Shown: positions 44,576 through 53,357 of the stretch, in pieces | How the letters are laid out: each line of letters opens with the position of its first letter | How positions within the stretch are numbered: the first letter of the stretch is position 1 | Assembly (NCBI RefSeq): GCF_041435495.1 | Contig: NZ_CP108645.1 | Span: forward strand, 1-64,000 | Direction of reading: 5' to 3' | DNA length: 64,000 nucleotides | Origin: Streptomyces sp. NBC_01116 | GTDB lineage: Bacteria; Actinomycetota; Actinomycetes; Streptomycetales; Streptomycetaceae | Notes under the pieces: model-generated | The model's input: only the letters and a program-made list of their open reading frames with translations | The model's database searches: none | Told to the model about the DNA's origin: nothing | Program-made: the position numbers and the translations under genes

Positions 44576-45220
44576 ATGACACCGGAAGAAGAGAGAGCTT
44601 TCGAAGGAATTCAGGCCGGAATGGCGGCCGGAATGAACTTCGGAAACAGTAATCCGGACACCTCTCCGTATGCCGATGAAGGGCCGTACGGCACCCCGGT
44701 GGAGAATCGCAAGAAGGCCGGTCTGACTCGCCGTGGAAAGGTCGCGGTCGCGGTGGTCTCGGTCGCGATCGTCGGCAGCGGCGCCATCTGGTTCCAGGCT
44801 CATTGCGCCGCTGTCGCAAAGGACGAGAAGGAGGCGGCCGCGCTCCAGCTCCAGATGAAGCGACTGGAGCTGGAGGAAATGAAGATCCGGAACGACAAGG
44901 CGGTCGCCGACATGGAGGCCGCGTCCAGCTCCGCCGCCAAGGTCCAGGCGGCCCTGGACCAGTGCGTGAAGGACACCTTCGCCGTGGTCCACAAGAAGTA
45001 CGGCACCCCGTCGAAGAGCGCGGTCGTGGCGGACTGCAAGCGGCAGTACGAGACCGACGGCTCCGGCATGGCGGCTGCCAGCAGTGCCCGCGACACGAGC
45101 GGCGAAGGGGACGCGGGGGGCGGCGGCGGGGTCAACTCCCCCGCCCTGCTCGGTCTCGTCGCCGGCGGCGCCCTTGCCCTCGCGGTGTTCGCACGCAAGG
45201 GCAAGAAGGCCGACGCCTAG
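44576..45220 (+). CDS. Membrane-anchored coiled-coil protein
   Basis: A 214-residue protein whose ATG (44576) closely follows the previous stop (TGAAATGA). A hydrophobic helix (KVAVAVVSVAIVGSGAIWFQ, about 54-73) is followed by a charged coiled coil (DEKEAAALQLQMKRLELEEM), then an acidic globular part with two Cys, a Gly-rich stretch and a second hydrophobic helix (LLGLVAGGALALAVFARKGKK) at the very end. Both ends are membrane-inserted, leaving a loop on one side. Its role could be a membrane scaffold for the transfer apparatus. Confidence 0.6.
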   Translation: MTPEEERAFEGIQAGMAAGMNFGNSNPDTSPYADEGPYGTPVENRKKAGLTRRGKVAVAVVSVAIVGSGAIWFQAHCAAVAKDEKEAAALQLQMKRLELEEMKIRNDKAVADMEAASSSAAKVQAALDQCVKDTFAVVHKKYGTPSKSAVVADCKRQYETDGSGMAAASSARDTSGEGDAGGGGGVNSPALLGLVAGGALALAVFARKGKKADA

Positions 45221-45334
45221 TCACTCACGGTGATTCATTACTCCTTCCTTCCTGGCGGAGAAAGCCGCAACCATACCCCTGAGGGCCTTTGAACGGCTGT
45301 TCTCCGCTGGGAGGTAAGGAGTGAGGAACCATCA

Positions 45335-47266
45335 ATGATCACAGAATGTGAGGAAGAGATGGCGACCGACACGGCGCCCCCGCTCCCCGCCGGGCCCCCT
45401 GATCTGCCCGCCCCGGCCGCCGCCGGCAGCGTCCCGGCACCGGCCGGAGACACCGGCATCATGGCCGCCCTGATGGCCGCGGTGGAACCGGCCCGGCCCG
45501 TTACCGCGCCCGGGGCCGGGGCCCGGCCTGAGGGTGACGACCCGGCCGCGAAGGCAGACCCCGACGGCGCGGTGGACCGCTCCTCCCCCGGCTACACCAG
45601 CGCCGCGGTCAAGGCACCGGAGGACCTCGTCGGCGCCGACTCCGACGCAGCCGGCGCCCGGCACAAGGAGGGCGTGATCAAAACGCTGCTTCGCGCAGGG
45701 GCCACCCGTTGGGCGAAAGGCGGCGGAGCGGCCAACAAGCGGCTCGACGTGGCAAAGGCGCAGGCTGCCGCACATCAGGTGAAGGAAACCCGGACCACCA
45801 CGGTCATGAAGTCCTCCGGAATGCCCACCCGAAGCAGTTCCGGAGGGACCAGAGGCGGAGGTCAGGTATCTACCGGGAAAAACACTGGTGGTTCGGGTAG
45901 GAATTCCGGCGGAAGCGGCCCCGTAGGTGCCGGGCGTGGCGGAAGCGGTGCCGGATCCGGAAGTGGAGGGCGGGGCTCTGTCGGATCCAATAGTGGCAAC
46001 GGCTCCGGCGGTCGTGGCTCTTCCGGTTCGAACGGTGGCGGTGAATCCGGAAAGGGGCGCGGATCTGGCGGTAATTCCGGCGGTCCTTCGCCCAAGAATT
46101 CCGGCGGTGCTTCGCCCAGGAATTCTGGTGCTCAAAAGCCGGAGGAATCGGCGGGTAAGGGAAAGGGGGGCGGTTCTGCGGGGAATTCCGGAGCCAGCGG
46201 AAAGGATGGCGGCAACGGAAAGTCCGGGGGGAACGGAAAGTCCGGGGCTTCCGGAACCGGCGGCGGATCGGGATCGGGCGGCTCATCCGGCGGTCGCTCC
46301 CCCGACTCGAAGACCAAGGACGGCAAGGACCAGAGCCCGAAGGCCGACCTGGAGAAGCGCGGCGGCAGTAGCCCGGGTTCGGGCTCTGCGGGGAGCGGCG
46401 GTAAGTCCGGCTCCAGCGGCGGCACCGGCAAGTCCGGCACGGGCGCCAACGGCGGCGGTCCCGCCGGCGGTAGCTCGACCGGTACGGAGAGCCGGACGCC
46501 GCTGCAGCGGTCGCGGGAGACGGGGCACGGCGACGGCTCCGCGGTCCGGAACGTGGTCGACCACGTGCAGGCGTACGCGAAGGGCGCGAAGGACGGCTAC
46601 CAGGACAAGCGCGAGGAGAACGGCAAGGAGCACGCCCGACTCGACAAGGCCCACGACCAGCACAAGGCGAAGCAGCAGGACCCGAAGAAGGACGACCCGC
46701 AGCAGCAGGGGACGAAGGTCGCCGGACCCGATGGTCAGACGCTCGTCATCGCCCCGCCGGATGAGAAGGACGACGGCATGAGCACCGACGTGAAGCCCCT
46801 CCTGGTCAAGGAGATCGACCCCAACACGCTGACCCTGGGCACGGACGGCGCAGCCGGGGCGGTCAGCCGGAAGGAGCTGCGGAACTTCAAGCAGTACGAA
46901 CGGAAGCTGGAGGCCAAGGAGAACCACCTCGTGAAGGTGGCCGACGCGTGCAAGTCGCTGGAGGCCGCCGCGGAGGACGAGTCGAGGGACTGCCAGCAGC
47001 TCGCCGAGCAGGCGAAGGCCGTCAAGGGCGGGGAGAAGCTCGCCGCGAAGCTGTCGCGGCTCGCCGACAGCGCGAAGGCCCAGGCGACGGAGGCCGCCGA
47101 GCTCCGCAAGCGCGCGCAGCGCGCGGCGGAGATGTGCCGGGTCGTCCTGACCAACATCGGTACCCGGTACGCGCCGCTGTACAAGGCCGTGGTGGACAGC
47201 GACGAGACGAAGCCCGCCGAGCTCCGGTTCTACAACGACAAGGGCTCCTACGCGACCGCCGCGTAG
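45335..47266 (+). CDS. Large Gly/Ser-rich protein with helical C-terminus
   Basis: A 643-residue protein. The N-terminus is Pro/Ala-rich (about 1-60). A short helical part (EGVIKTLLRAGATRWAKGGG) precedes a 260-residue Gly/Ser low-complexity stretch (about 165-425), then a Lys/Asp/Gln-rich region and a helical, Cys-containing C-terminus (SRKELRNFKQYERKLEAKEN, then KLSRLADSAKAQATEAAEL). A flexible spacer of this length suits a structural or filament-linking role. The start could be ATG 45335 or ATG 45359, both with GAGG at usable distance. It is expressed with the next small gene and precedes traB. Confidence 0.6.
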   Translation: MITECEEEMATDTAPPLPAGPPDLPAPAAAGSVPAPAGDTGIMAALMAAVEPARPVTAPGAGARPEGDDPAAKADPDGAVDRSSPGYTSAAVKAPEDLVGADSDAAGARHKEGVIKTLLRAGATRWAKGGGAANKRLDVAKAQAAAHQVKETRTTTVMKSSGMPTRSSSGGTRGGGQVSTGKNTGGSGRNSGGSGPVGAGRGGSGAGSGSGGRGSVGSNSGNGSGGRGSSGSNGGGESGKGRGSGGNSGGPSPKNSGGASPRNSGAQKPEESAGKGKGGGSAGNSGASGKDGGNGKSGGNGKSGASGTGGGSGSGGSSGGRSPDSKTKDGKDQSPKADLEKRGGSSPGSGSAGSGGKSGSSGGTGKSGTGANGGGPAGGSSTGTESRTPLQRSRETGHGDGSAVRNVVDHVQAYAKGAKDGYQDKREENGKEHARLDKAHDQHKAKQQDPKKDDPQQQGTKVAGPDGQTLVIAPPDEKDDGMSTDVKPLLVKEIDPNTLTLGTDGAAGAVSRKELRNFKQYERKLEAKENHLVKVADACKSLEAAAEDESRDCQQLAEQAKAVKGGEKLAAKLSRLADSAKAQATEAAELRKRAQRAAEMCRVVLTNIGTRYAPLYKAVVDSDETKPAELRFYNDKGSYATAA

Positions 47267-47286
47267 GACCAGAAGGAGAGCCGATC

Positions 47287-47667
47287 ATGGCGGAACTGAC
47301 GTACAAGGCCCTCGTCCGGAAGACCGAAGCCAAGGAGAAGGCCCTGGCCAGAAACGCCGAGGGCGTCAAGAAGGCCGCGGAGAACATCAAGGAGCTCGCC
47401 GACGACACCGCCTCCGACGCGGACGCGCTCGGAGCCAAGAGCGTCGACCGCGACTCCCTGTCCGAGTGCCAGGAACTCGCGAAGATCATCCGCGGGGTGT
47501 CGGACGGCGCGATCACCTACGCATCGCGGACCGCCGACACCGCGAAGGCCGCGAAAGCAGCCGGTGACCAGGCCCGCACCACCCACGCCGGGTTCCAGGA
47601 AGCGTACGACCGCTCCGACGTCGACGGCCTGGAGAAGGTCTCACGCGACTGGTTCGAGCAGGAATAG
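47287..47667 (+). CDS. Hypothetical 126-residue helical protein
   Basis: Follows the Gly/Ser-rich gene by 20 bp with AGGAGAG upstream of its ATG. It is almost entirely amphipathic helix (KALVRKTEAKEKALARNAEG, then ENIKELADDTASDADALGAK), with one Cys and an acidic C-terminus. The closing region resembles the C-terminal helices of the preceding protein, so they may bind each other. A strong hairpin follows, separating this pair from traB. The function is unknown. Confidence 0.55.
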   Translation: MAELTYKALVRKTEAKEKALARNAEGVKKAAENIKELADDTASDADALGAKSVDRDSLSECQELAKIIRGVSDGAITYASRTADTAKAAKAAGDQARTTHAGFQEAYDRSDVDGLEKVSRDWFEQE

Positions 47668-47681
47668 CACCACCCACCACC

Positions 47682-47726
47682 GGCGCGGCCGGCCCGGGGA
47701 CCACATCACTCCGGGCCGGCCGCGCC
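47682..47726 (+). terminator. 16-bp hairpin upstream of the DNA translocase gene
   Basis: 47682-47697 pairs with 47711-47726. It lies between the preceding gene and the traB start, so it could end the upstream transcript or limit read-through into traB. Confidence 0.7.
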
Positions 47727-47764
47727 CCTGTGCACCACCCAGAACTCAGACAGGAGACTCCCTC

Positions 47765-50104
47765 ATGTCCACGCCCACCCTCACCAGGACGGTGCCGAAC
47801 GCGGAGCCGGCGGAGCGGGCCGCCGCAGCACTCCAGATCGCTCTCCCCGTCGGGGTGGGCCTCCTCGCCCCCCTCCTCGACCCGAGCGCCGCGGCCTACG
47901 CCGGAGCCGGGTTCCTGGCCGGTGCCACGTTCACCGGCGCCAACTACATGAACCGGCTCGGCCGCTGGGCCTCCCAGCTCCCCGGGATCGACATCGCGCG
48001 GGCGCACCGCGACACCCTGGGGATCTCCACGATCACCACCGGGATGAGCCTGGCCCTGGGGCAGCTGGGCGGCGCCGACGCGTCCGAAGCACTGATGGCC
48101 GGGTTCCTGGATCCAGTGACCGTTCCCGGGATCCTGTCGCTGGGGTGGTGGGCCGCGGTCGGCTTCACCGGATGGCGCCTGCGCCGCGTCTTCGGCCACC
48201 ACACGGTCACGGTCCAGGGGCAGGCGGCACCGGCCGTATCCGGCCCGGCGAACGGCGGTGCCCCCGCCCCGGTGTCGCTCGCCGACAAGATGATCGCGGC
48301 CTGGGGCCGTGTCATCAGCGACCCGAAGACGGGACGCCACCGCAACCAGGTCCTCTCCGACGTCGTCATCTACCCCGACCGCTGGGAGGGGCGGATCACC
48401 GCCGCCCTGGGCGACTCCGTGAACGTCTCCAAGGAGTCCGTCTCCAGCCTCTTCGGCCGCTCCGTCGACCACATCAACCTGAAGTTCGGCACGCACTCCG
48501 GAGAGGCCCTCATCACCGTCTGGTACACCCAGCGCGCCGAGCTCGACCCCTCCACCCTCGAAGGGGCCTGGAAGCGGGTGAGGGCGCGGATCCTCCCGAA
48601 GACCCACCTGGAAGAGGTCGGCGCGGACGTGAACACCGGCGGCCAGGTGGCGCGCGTCGTCGCCGACGACGACCTCGACGCACTCCCCCGCGTCGTCAAC
48701 CTCGGGGAGCTCGCCGGGGCGCTGCGCCGGTCCATCGACCTCGTCTCCTACGAGCCGGGACGCCGCGACCCTCGGCGCGCGATCATCCGCGTCATGGACC
48801 ACAACCCGCTGGAGGCGGGCCACGACTTCCCCGGCCTGGACTCCCTGATCGCCACCCCCGGCGGCTGGGTCAACATCGGGAAGATCGCCTCCGGATTCCC
48901 CGCACGGATCCAGCTGTTCGACCCGAAGCTCGGCGCCCTCCACGTCGTGATCGCCGGTACGACCGGCTCCGGCAAGGGCGGCACCGCCCAGATGATCAGC
49001 CTCGCGTACCACGCGAACAGGATGGCCCAGATCTACGGCGACCCGAAGGGCGCCAGCAACCCCGCGATCCCGAAGATGGCCGCCTACAGCGGCCTGACGA
49101 ACCTCGGTGCTTTCGGGGCCATGCGGCTGTCCTGGTGGGTCCTCCAGCACCGGATCGAGGAGGCCGCCCGCCTGGAGCTGAAGAACTTCGTCCCCACCGC
49201 GATGCGGCCGTACTGCGCCACCATCCTGGACGAAGCCGCTCAGATGCTGGCCCCGGGAGCACCGAACCGCAAGGAGGCCGTGAAGATCGTCAAGGACGGT
49301 GCCTCCCTGACCCGCTCCCTGGGCATGCCCTGGGTCCTGATCAACCAGACCGTCAACCTCGACCAGCTCGGCAGCGAGCAGGCGATCCGGGCGAACCTCC
49401 TGGCCGGCGGGACCTGGATCATCCTGCGCACCGACAGCGACCAGGTGAACCTCGGCGATCTCCCGCCGGGCTTCGAAGGCCTGGACCCCTCCCTGATCCC
49501 GGCGGTGTGGGCGGAGGAGGACGACTCGCTGGTCTACGACCCGACCGTCGAGGAGTCCGACCCGCGCCGCACCTTCGGTCTCGGCTACGTCGCCGCACCG
49601 GGCGGCCGCGCGGGCATGATGCGGATCGACAACCTGGAGGACGGCACCGAGCACATCCGGCCCGAGAACCTCACCGCCCCGGTGGATGTGCCCTGGTGGG
49701 GCGACGAGGCGTACATGGAGGAGCTGGCCCAGACCCCGATCCCCGGCTTCGAGGAGAAGGACGGCGAAGGCGGGACGGGCGAGGCGGGGACCTCGTTCCC
49801 CGGCATCGACCTCCCGAAGCCCAGGGAGCGGACGTCGGAGGAGAAGGTCCTGGCCGCACTCCGCGACGAGTCCGACCCCTTGTACGTGAGCATGCTCGAC
49901 GAGGGCGACGAGATCACCTCCGACGACATCGACTACGTCGAGCGCGGCCAACTGCTGGCCGCCAGCGGGGTACTGGAGTCGACCTTCGCCAACGTGCTGA
50001 ACAAGCTGGAGAAGAAGGGGCAGATCCACCGGGTCAAGGACGGGAAGGCCTCGAAGGTCGCTCTGGGTTGCCGACCGGACGAGACCGGCGACGAAGCGCC
50101 CTGA
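47765..50104 (+). CDS. traB-like: TraB/FtsK-type conjugative DNA translocase
   Basis: A 779-residue FtsK/SpoIIIE-family protein. N-terminal hydrophobic segments lie at about 22-40, 45-60, 92-105 and 118-137. The motor follows, with Walker A GTTGSGKGGT (398-407) and Walker B ATILDEAAQM (485-494), and the sensor-like stretch NQTVNLDQLGSEQAIRANLL. The C-terminus (about 690-770) is a winged helix (GQLLAASGVLESTFANVLNK). In Streptomyces plasmids a single TraB hexamer moves double-stranded DNA, recognising clt repeats with this winged helix. The start ATG 47765 is preceded by CAGGAG. It is the central transfer gene of the window; small accessory genes flank it on both sides. Confidence 0.88.
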   Translation: MSTPTLTRTVPNAEPAERAAAALQIALPVGVGLLAPLLDPSAAAYAGAGFLAGATFTGANYMNRLGRWASQLPGIDIARAHRDTLGISTITTGMSLALGQLGGADASEALMAGFLDPVTVPGILSLGWWAAVGFTGWRLRRVFGHHTVTVQGQAAPAVSGPANGGAPAPVSLADKMIAAWGRVISDPKTGRHRNQVLSDVVIYPDRWEGRITAALGDSVNVSKESVSSLFGRSVDHINLKFGTHSGEALITVWYTQRAELDPSTLEGAWKRVRARILPKTHLEEVGADVNTGGQVARVVADDDLDALPRVVNLGELAGALRRSIDLVSYEPGRRDPRRAIIRVMDHNPLEAGHDFPGLDSLIATPGGWVNIGKIASGFPARIQLFDPKLGALHVVIAGTTGSGKGGTAQMISLAYHANRMAQIYGDPKGASNPAIPKMAAYSGLTNLGAFGAMRLSWWVLQHRIEEAARLELKNFVPTAMRPYCATILDEAAQMLAPGAPNRKEAVKIVKDGASLTRSLGMPWVLINQTVNLDQLGSEQAIRANLLAGGTWIILRTDSDQVNLGDLPPGFEGLDPSLIPAVWAEEDDSLVYDPTVEESDPRRTFGLGYVAAPGGRAGMMRIDNLEDGTEHIRPENLTAPVDVPWWGDEAYMEELAQTPIPGFEEKDGEGGTGEAGTSFPGIDLPKPRERTSEEKVLAALRDESDPLYVSMLDEGDEITSDDIDYVERGQLLAASGVLESTFANVLNKLEKKGQIHRVKDGKASKVALGCRPDETGDEAP

Positions 50105-50292
50105 CCGCTGGTCACATCACCGCGCGCTCCCACGGGCGCCCCGCTTCCGGGTCCTGCCCCAGCTGCCTGCCGCGCGCACTGCGGGCCACTGAACGCCCGG
50201 GGCGGCCGCCGGTACTTGGCCCGGCCGTCCCGGGCCTTCGGTGGCCACGTCACCGCCCGCCCGCACCACATCGATCTCTCTGGAGGCTCTTC

Positions 50293-50400
50293 GTGCTCAT
50301 CCCCCGCCCGCGTCGCCGGATCGGACGGCCCCGCCCGCAGCGCCCCGGAACCCGCTACCCGCAGCGCCCCGGCCGGCTTCCCGGTACCTGGAGCCGGTGA
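50293..50400 (+). CDS. Possible 35-residue basic peptide
   Basis: GTG 50293 with GGAGG eight bases upstream opens a short Arg/Pro-rich frame (LIPRPRRRIGRPRPQRPG) whose stop overlaps the next ATG (TGATG). The good ribosome binding site and coupling favour translation; the product may serve only as a leader. Confidence 0.4.
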   Translation: MLIPRPRRRIGRPRPQRPGTRYPQRPGRLPGTWSR

Positions 50401-50888
50401 TGCCGCGCACCCGCCGCAGCGAGGTGACGCGGGTGCCACGCAGCGACGCGATGCTGCCCGAGTACGACCGCAGCACCGTGCCCGAGGGCCTCGTCACGCG
50501 GCGTGCTCTGCGGGATATGGGGCTGAGCCCCGGTGACAACCGGGGCCCGGTCGCGATCCTGCGGTGCCGACTGTGCGGCACCCGCCCGCAGTGGTCGTGC
50601 CGCCACCCCACCCGGGGCTTCCTGCTCCGGGTCGACCTGGCCGGACCCAAGCGGATCCCGACGCTGGCTCAGCTTGTTCTTTATCTTCGGCGGTCTCCGG
50701 CTGGGTCGGGCGGGCCCATGAAGGCGTCGAGCTCTTCGATGATCTTGCGGAGCTCGCGGGCTCCGCGAGGCGACATTGCTCGGATCACGCCGTCGAGTAG
50801 GGCACGGCCTTCGAGAGGGTTGCCGCAGCAGTACCAGTGCACGTTGCCGAACTCGTCGTCGTGCCAGAGCTCGCGCGCGGGCCTGTGA
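50400..50888 (+). pseudogene. RRQRL motif-type zinc-binding protein, 3' end replaced
   Basis: From ATG 50400 the first about 90 residues fit the RRQRL-motif family: LPEYDRSTVPEGLVTRRALR, MGLSPGDN, CRLCGTRPQWSC and FLLRVDLAGPKRIPTLAQ. Normally the protein continues into another Cys-rich segment. Here the match stops at about 50667 and the frame continues on the antisense of the next gene. The 5' part is therefore intact, but its end was lost to a rearrangement. Such genes often follow transfer genes in Streptomyces plasmids. Confidence 0.6.
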
Positions 50889-51076
50889 ACGTAGTCCTTC
50901 CACAGGCGCAATGCCGCACTGATGTCCCCCGGTTGGAGGTAGTTCCGGCTGTATTCAAGGCGCACGATCTCGGACAGCGCTCGCGAGGAGAGGCGGTCAA
51001 TGGCTGGCCTTGAGCGCTGTGACTGCCGCCGGTCCGGGCGCCCGGCCCGGATGCGTCCTGGCCGTCTACGCGGCAT
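50681..51076 (-). CDS. Hypothetical 131-residue protein
   Basis: Starts at ATG 51076 after a basic N-terminal stretch (RRRPGRIRAGRPDRRQSQRS). The central part has the pattern YSRNYLQPGDISAALRLWKD and FGNVHWYCCGNPLEGRALLD, suggesting a folded domain. The C-terminus is charged (GARELRKIIEELDAFMGPPD). It stops just after the scar at 50667. The gene belongs to an inserted block that includes a transposase stub and a DUF6193 gene. Function unknown. Confidence 0.5.
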   Translation of the reverse strand: MPRRRPGRIRAGRPDRRQSQRSRPAIDRLSSRALSEIVRLEYSRNYLQPGDISAALRLWKDYVHRPARELWHDDEFGNVHWYCCGNPLEGRALLDGVIRAMSPRGARELRKIIEELDAFMGPPDPAGDRRR

Positions 51077-51214
51077 GGACCTTTCGGTTGGTCGTCATGC
51101 CGCACATGGTGCCACAAAGTCGAACGGTGTCTCGAACGAGTTCGCTCGCCTGGGGATTCGCCGGACGTGGGGGGCGGCCTTCGCGTGATCATGTGCTCCG
51201 ACCAAGGAGTACAC

Positions 51215-51409
51215 GTGACCACGACGAAGGCCGCGAGGGTGCGTCTGCTGCACCACAATGTCCGGCGGGAAGCGTTCGCGGAAGCGTCACGCTTCCGGGG
51301 AGACTTCTACGAGTGCCTGACCGCTCGGCGCGACGAGTTGTTCGAGCTGGCGGACGCGGTGCTGTACTTCAAGGCCGTGAGACAGCATCGTCCGGAAGTC
51401 CCGCGATGA
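51215..51409 (+). pseudogene. Truncated transposase N-terminus
   Basis: GTG 51215 opens a frame reading FRGDFYECLTARRDELFELA, which matches the start of a Streptomyces transposase type (NF041680-like) that normally continues for hundreds of residues. The match ends near 51365 and the frame stops at 51409 inside the antisense of the next gene. It is a stub left by a deletion or recombination. Confidence 0.55.
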
Positions 51410-52103
51410 TGGCCGCGACGGCCTCTGCCGCACTGTCCAGCTCTTGCAGCCGTCCGTCGGGGAATCGCACCTGGTAGCCGCCATTTCTGAGCGGCATGGC
51501 CGCCGGCAGGTCATGGCAGGTGGGCGGCGCGGCCCGGCGGCTGAAAGTGACCCAGTACATGCTCCGCCCTGGCGACAGGACTCGAAGCCGCTGCTGTTCG
51601 AAGGCGGCCTCGACGAGCTCGTGGAGCGCAGTGTCCGGCCTGCGCGCGGCGGCCTCGCGTAGCTGGCGCCATCGCACTGCAACAGCCTCTCCACGCTCAT
51701 GGGCCTCGGCCAGCTCCCAGGTCCGCAGGAAAGGCCACTGGGCGACGAGTCCCCGGACCCCGGGTTCCTGCAGCCACGAATGCAACGCCCCGACAACCGC
51801 GGACAAGTCCGGGGTGCTGCCGGTGGCCATGCGGACACGGTTGGTCCAGCAGTCGACGACGAAGCTGCGCTCGCTCTGTGCCATCAGCACATTCGCCGAG
51901 TGGCCGTCGGCTTCCACCCGTGCGGCCACCTGGCGCCAGCCTGGTGAGGATGTCAGCTCGACGGCAAGACCGTAGCCTGCACGATCGGCCACCACTTGCA
52001 GGGCATTCTGCAAGGATCCCGCCTGGACGACCTCGGGGTACAGCGTCAGGTACTCGTGCATCGGATCGTTCGGCGCTGCGTCGCCGGCGAGTTGTTCGGG
52101 CAT
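51369..52103 (-). CDS. DUF6193 family protein
   Basis: A 244-residue protein whose C-terminal half has the family's marks: LREAAARRPDTALHELVEAA, LRVLSPGRSMYWVTFSR and GGYQVRFPDGRLQELDSAAE. The middle contains VLMAQSERSFVVDCWTNRVR. I chose ATG 52103; an in-frame ATG at 52136 is also possible, and neither has a clear Shine-Dalgarno. DUF6193 genes occur near natural-product clusters in Streptomyces; the role is unknown. Its 3' end abuts the transposase stub, so it belongs to the rearranged block at 50.67-52.1 kb. Confidence 0.65.
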   Translation of the reverse strand: MPEQLAGDAAPNDPMHEYLTLYPEVVQAGSLQNALQVVADRAGYGLAVELTSSPGWRQVAARVEADGHSANVLMAQSERSFVVDCWTNRVRMATGSTPDLSAVVGALHSWLQEPGVRGLVAQWPFLRTWELAEAHERGEAVAVRWRQLREAAARRPDTALHELVEAAFEQQRLRVLSPGRSMYWVTFSRRAAPPTCHDLPAAMPLRNGGYQVRFPDGRLQELDSAAEAVAAIIAGLPDDAVSRP

Positions 52104-52436
52104 ACGAGCGAGTCTGCCAGGCCAGTGCATCGGCATCTTCGCTGCCTACGTCCGAGACCCTGCCCGGAACGCTGAGCGGGCTGGCCGACATGCCGCCGAG
52201 CCGCCGGCCTGGCCGCCCGGCATTCAGCGCTTCCGCTTTCGCCGCCCCGGGTGGGGCCGTGCGTAGGACCGGCCAGCCCGCTCGCCGAACGGCGGCTCGA
52301 CGGCCCCTGGCCGCCCCTCTGGCCGTGGACCAGCGCCAGGAGCGGCACGCCGAGGCCGACACCGACCGGCCCCGGCCCTGACCGATCAGCCCGTCGCCGC
52401 GCTCGCGCGCTGCGACCAACACATACGGAGCACCCC
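52104..52436. other. Intergenic region at the edge of the rearranged block
   Basis: 333 bp with no convincing gene. A + strand frame ending at 52381 has an Arg-rich C-terminus of weak coding character and may be the remnant of a gene cut by the rearrangement. It must also hold the upstream regions of the DUF6193 gene and of the gene at 52437. Confidence 0.4.
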
Positions 52437-53195
52437 ATGTCTCACCTGCCGTTGCGCACCCCTGAACACCGTCTCTCCGCTGCGAAGCGGGACCTCGGTA
52501 TCCCGGTCATCGTCGCCATCTGCGGCTCCACCCGCTTCATGGCGCAGATGAACGAGGCGGAGCTGCGCGAGACTTTCGCGGGGCGGATCGTCGTCAAGCC
52601 CGCCTGCGACCTCGAGAACCCCCACCCCCTGTGGGCCGACCCCGCCCGGGCCGAACGCCTCAAGGCCGACCTGGGCGAGCTGCACCGGGCGAGGATCCGC
52701 CTCGCCGACGAGGTCCTGGTCGTCGGCGACTACGTCGGGGACTCGACCCGCTCCGAGATCCGCTACGCCCGCGCCCTGGGCATGCCGGTGCGCTTCACGC
52801 ACCCCGAGGTGGACCCGGACCCCTGCCCGCTTCCGGCCGCCCCGTACGAGATTGCGCTCAACGGGGCGGGCGCCACGATCACGATCTCGCTGATGGCCGT
52901 GGAGCCGGTGCCCGGGCTGCACGTCTACGAACTGCCCGTCGAGCACCGCGAGGAAGGCGACGGGGCGGCCAACCCGTGGCGGCTCGGCCACCACTCCGGG
53001 CGGGTGCTGGCCGCTTTTCCCTCCGAGGACGATGCCCTGCGCGCCGCCCGCGAGGTCGCCGACCTGACCGACTGGACCCGCCCGGCCGAGGACCTCTCCA
53101 CGAACGAGGACCTCGACCTGGACGAGTACGTCGACCGCATCGAGACGCGCGCGAACTGCCTGCTCATCACCCCGCAGACGGAGACGGCACGGTGA
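52437..53195 (+). CDS. Nucleoside 2-deoxyribosyltransferase-like protein
   Basis: A 252-residue protein starting at ATG 52437. The N-terminal half has the fold marks of nucleoside deoxyribosyltransferase relatives: VIVAICGSTRFMAQMNEAEL (residues 24-43) and ADEVLVVGDYVGDSTRSEIR, the phosphate-binding GSTR and D-x-VGD stretches. The C-terminal half is acidic, ending LDLDEYVDRIETRANCLL. Such proteins hydrolyse or transfer bases of nucleotides and occur on many phages and plasmids. It may act with the Nudix and kinase genes further right. Confidence 0.65.
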   Translation: MSHLPLRTPEHRLSAAKRDLGIPVIVAICGSTRFMAQMNEAELRETFAGRIVVKPACDLENPHPLWADPARAERLKADLGELHRARIRLADEVLVVGDYVGDSTRSEIRYARALGMPVRFTHPEVDPDPCPLPAAPYEIALNGAGATITISLMAVEPVPGLHVYELPVEHREEGDGAANPWRLGHHSGRVLAAFPSEDDALRAAREVADLTDWTRPAEDLSTNEDLDLDEYVDRIETRANCLLITPQTETAR

Positions 53196-53226
53196 GCGAT
53201 CCCGTCCAGGTCGCGACTGCCTCCCC

Positions 53227-53331
53227 TTGCACACCGTGGGCTCCTGTGACCCCTGCGCCCAGGGATACGAGCCGACCCCCGGTACCTACGTCCTCACCGC
53301 CGCGCCGGTCACGCACCGGCTCGCCGCCTGA
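53227..53331 (+). CDS. Possible small Cys-pair peptide
   Basis: In the 160 bp between its neighbours, one frame reads LHTVGSCDPCAQGYEPTPGT then YVLTAAPVTHRLAA and a stop at 53329-53331. The CDPC pair and clean ending look genuine, but the only starts are TTG or GTG without a good ribosome binding site. It may be the intact end of a frameshifted gene beginning at GTG 53192. Confidence 0.3.
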   Translation: MHTVGSCDPCAQGYEPTPGTYVLTAAPVTHRLAA

Positions 53332-53357
53332 TCAACGAACCCTCGAAGGAGATCACC

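Noticed and set aside
45830..46500. CRISPR-like or tandem repeat array
   Set aside because: The repetition is short Gly/Ser codon redundancy without regular repeat-spacer units.
50105..50292. A clt-type repeat cluster just after traB
   Set aside because: I saw only scattered GC-rich inverted repeats and no repeated 8-bp unit here; the GTAC array is a better candidate.
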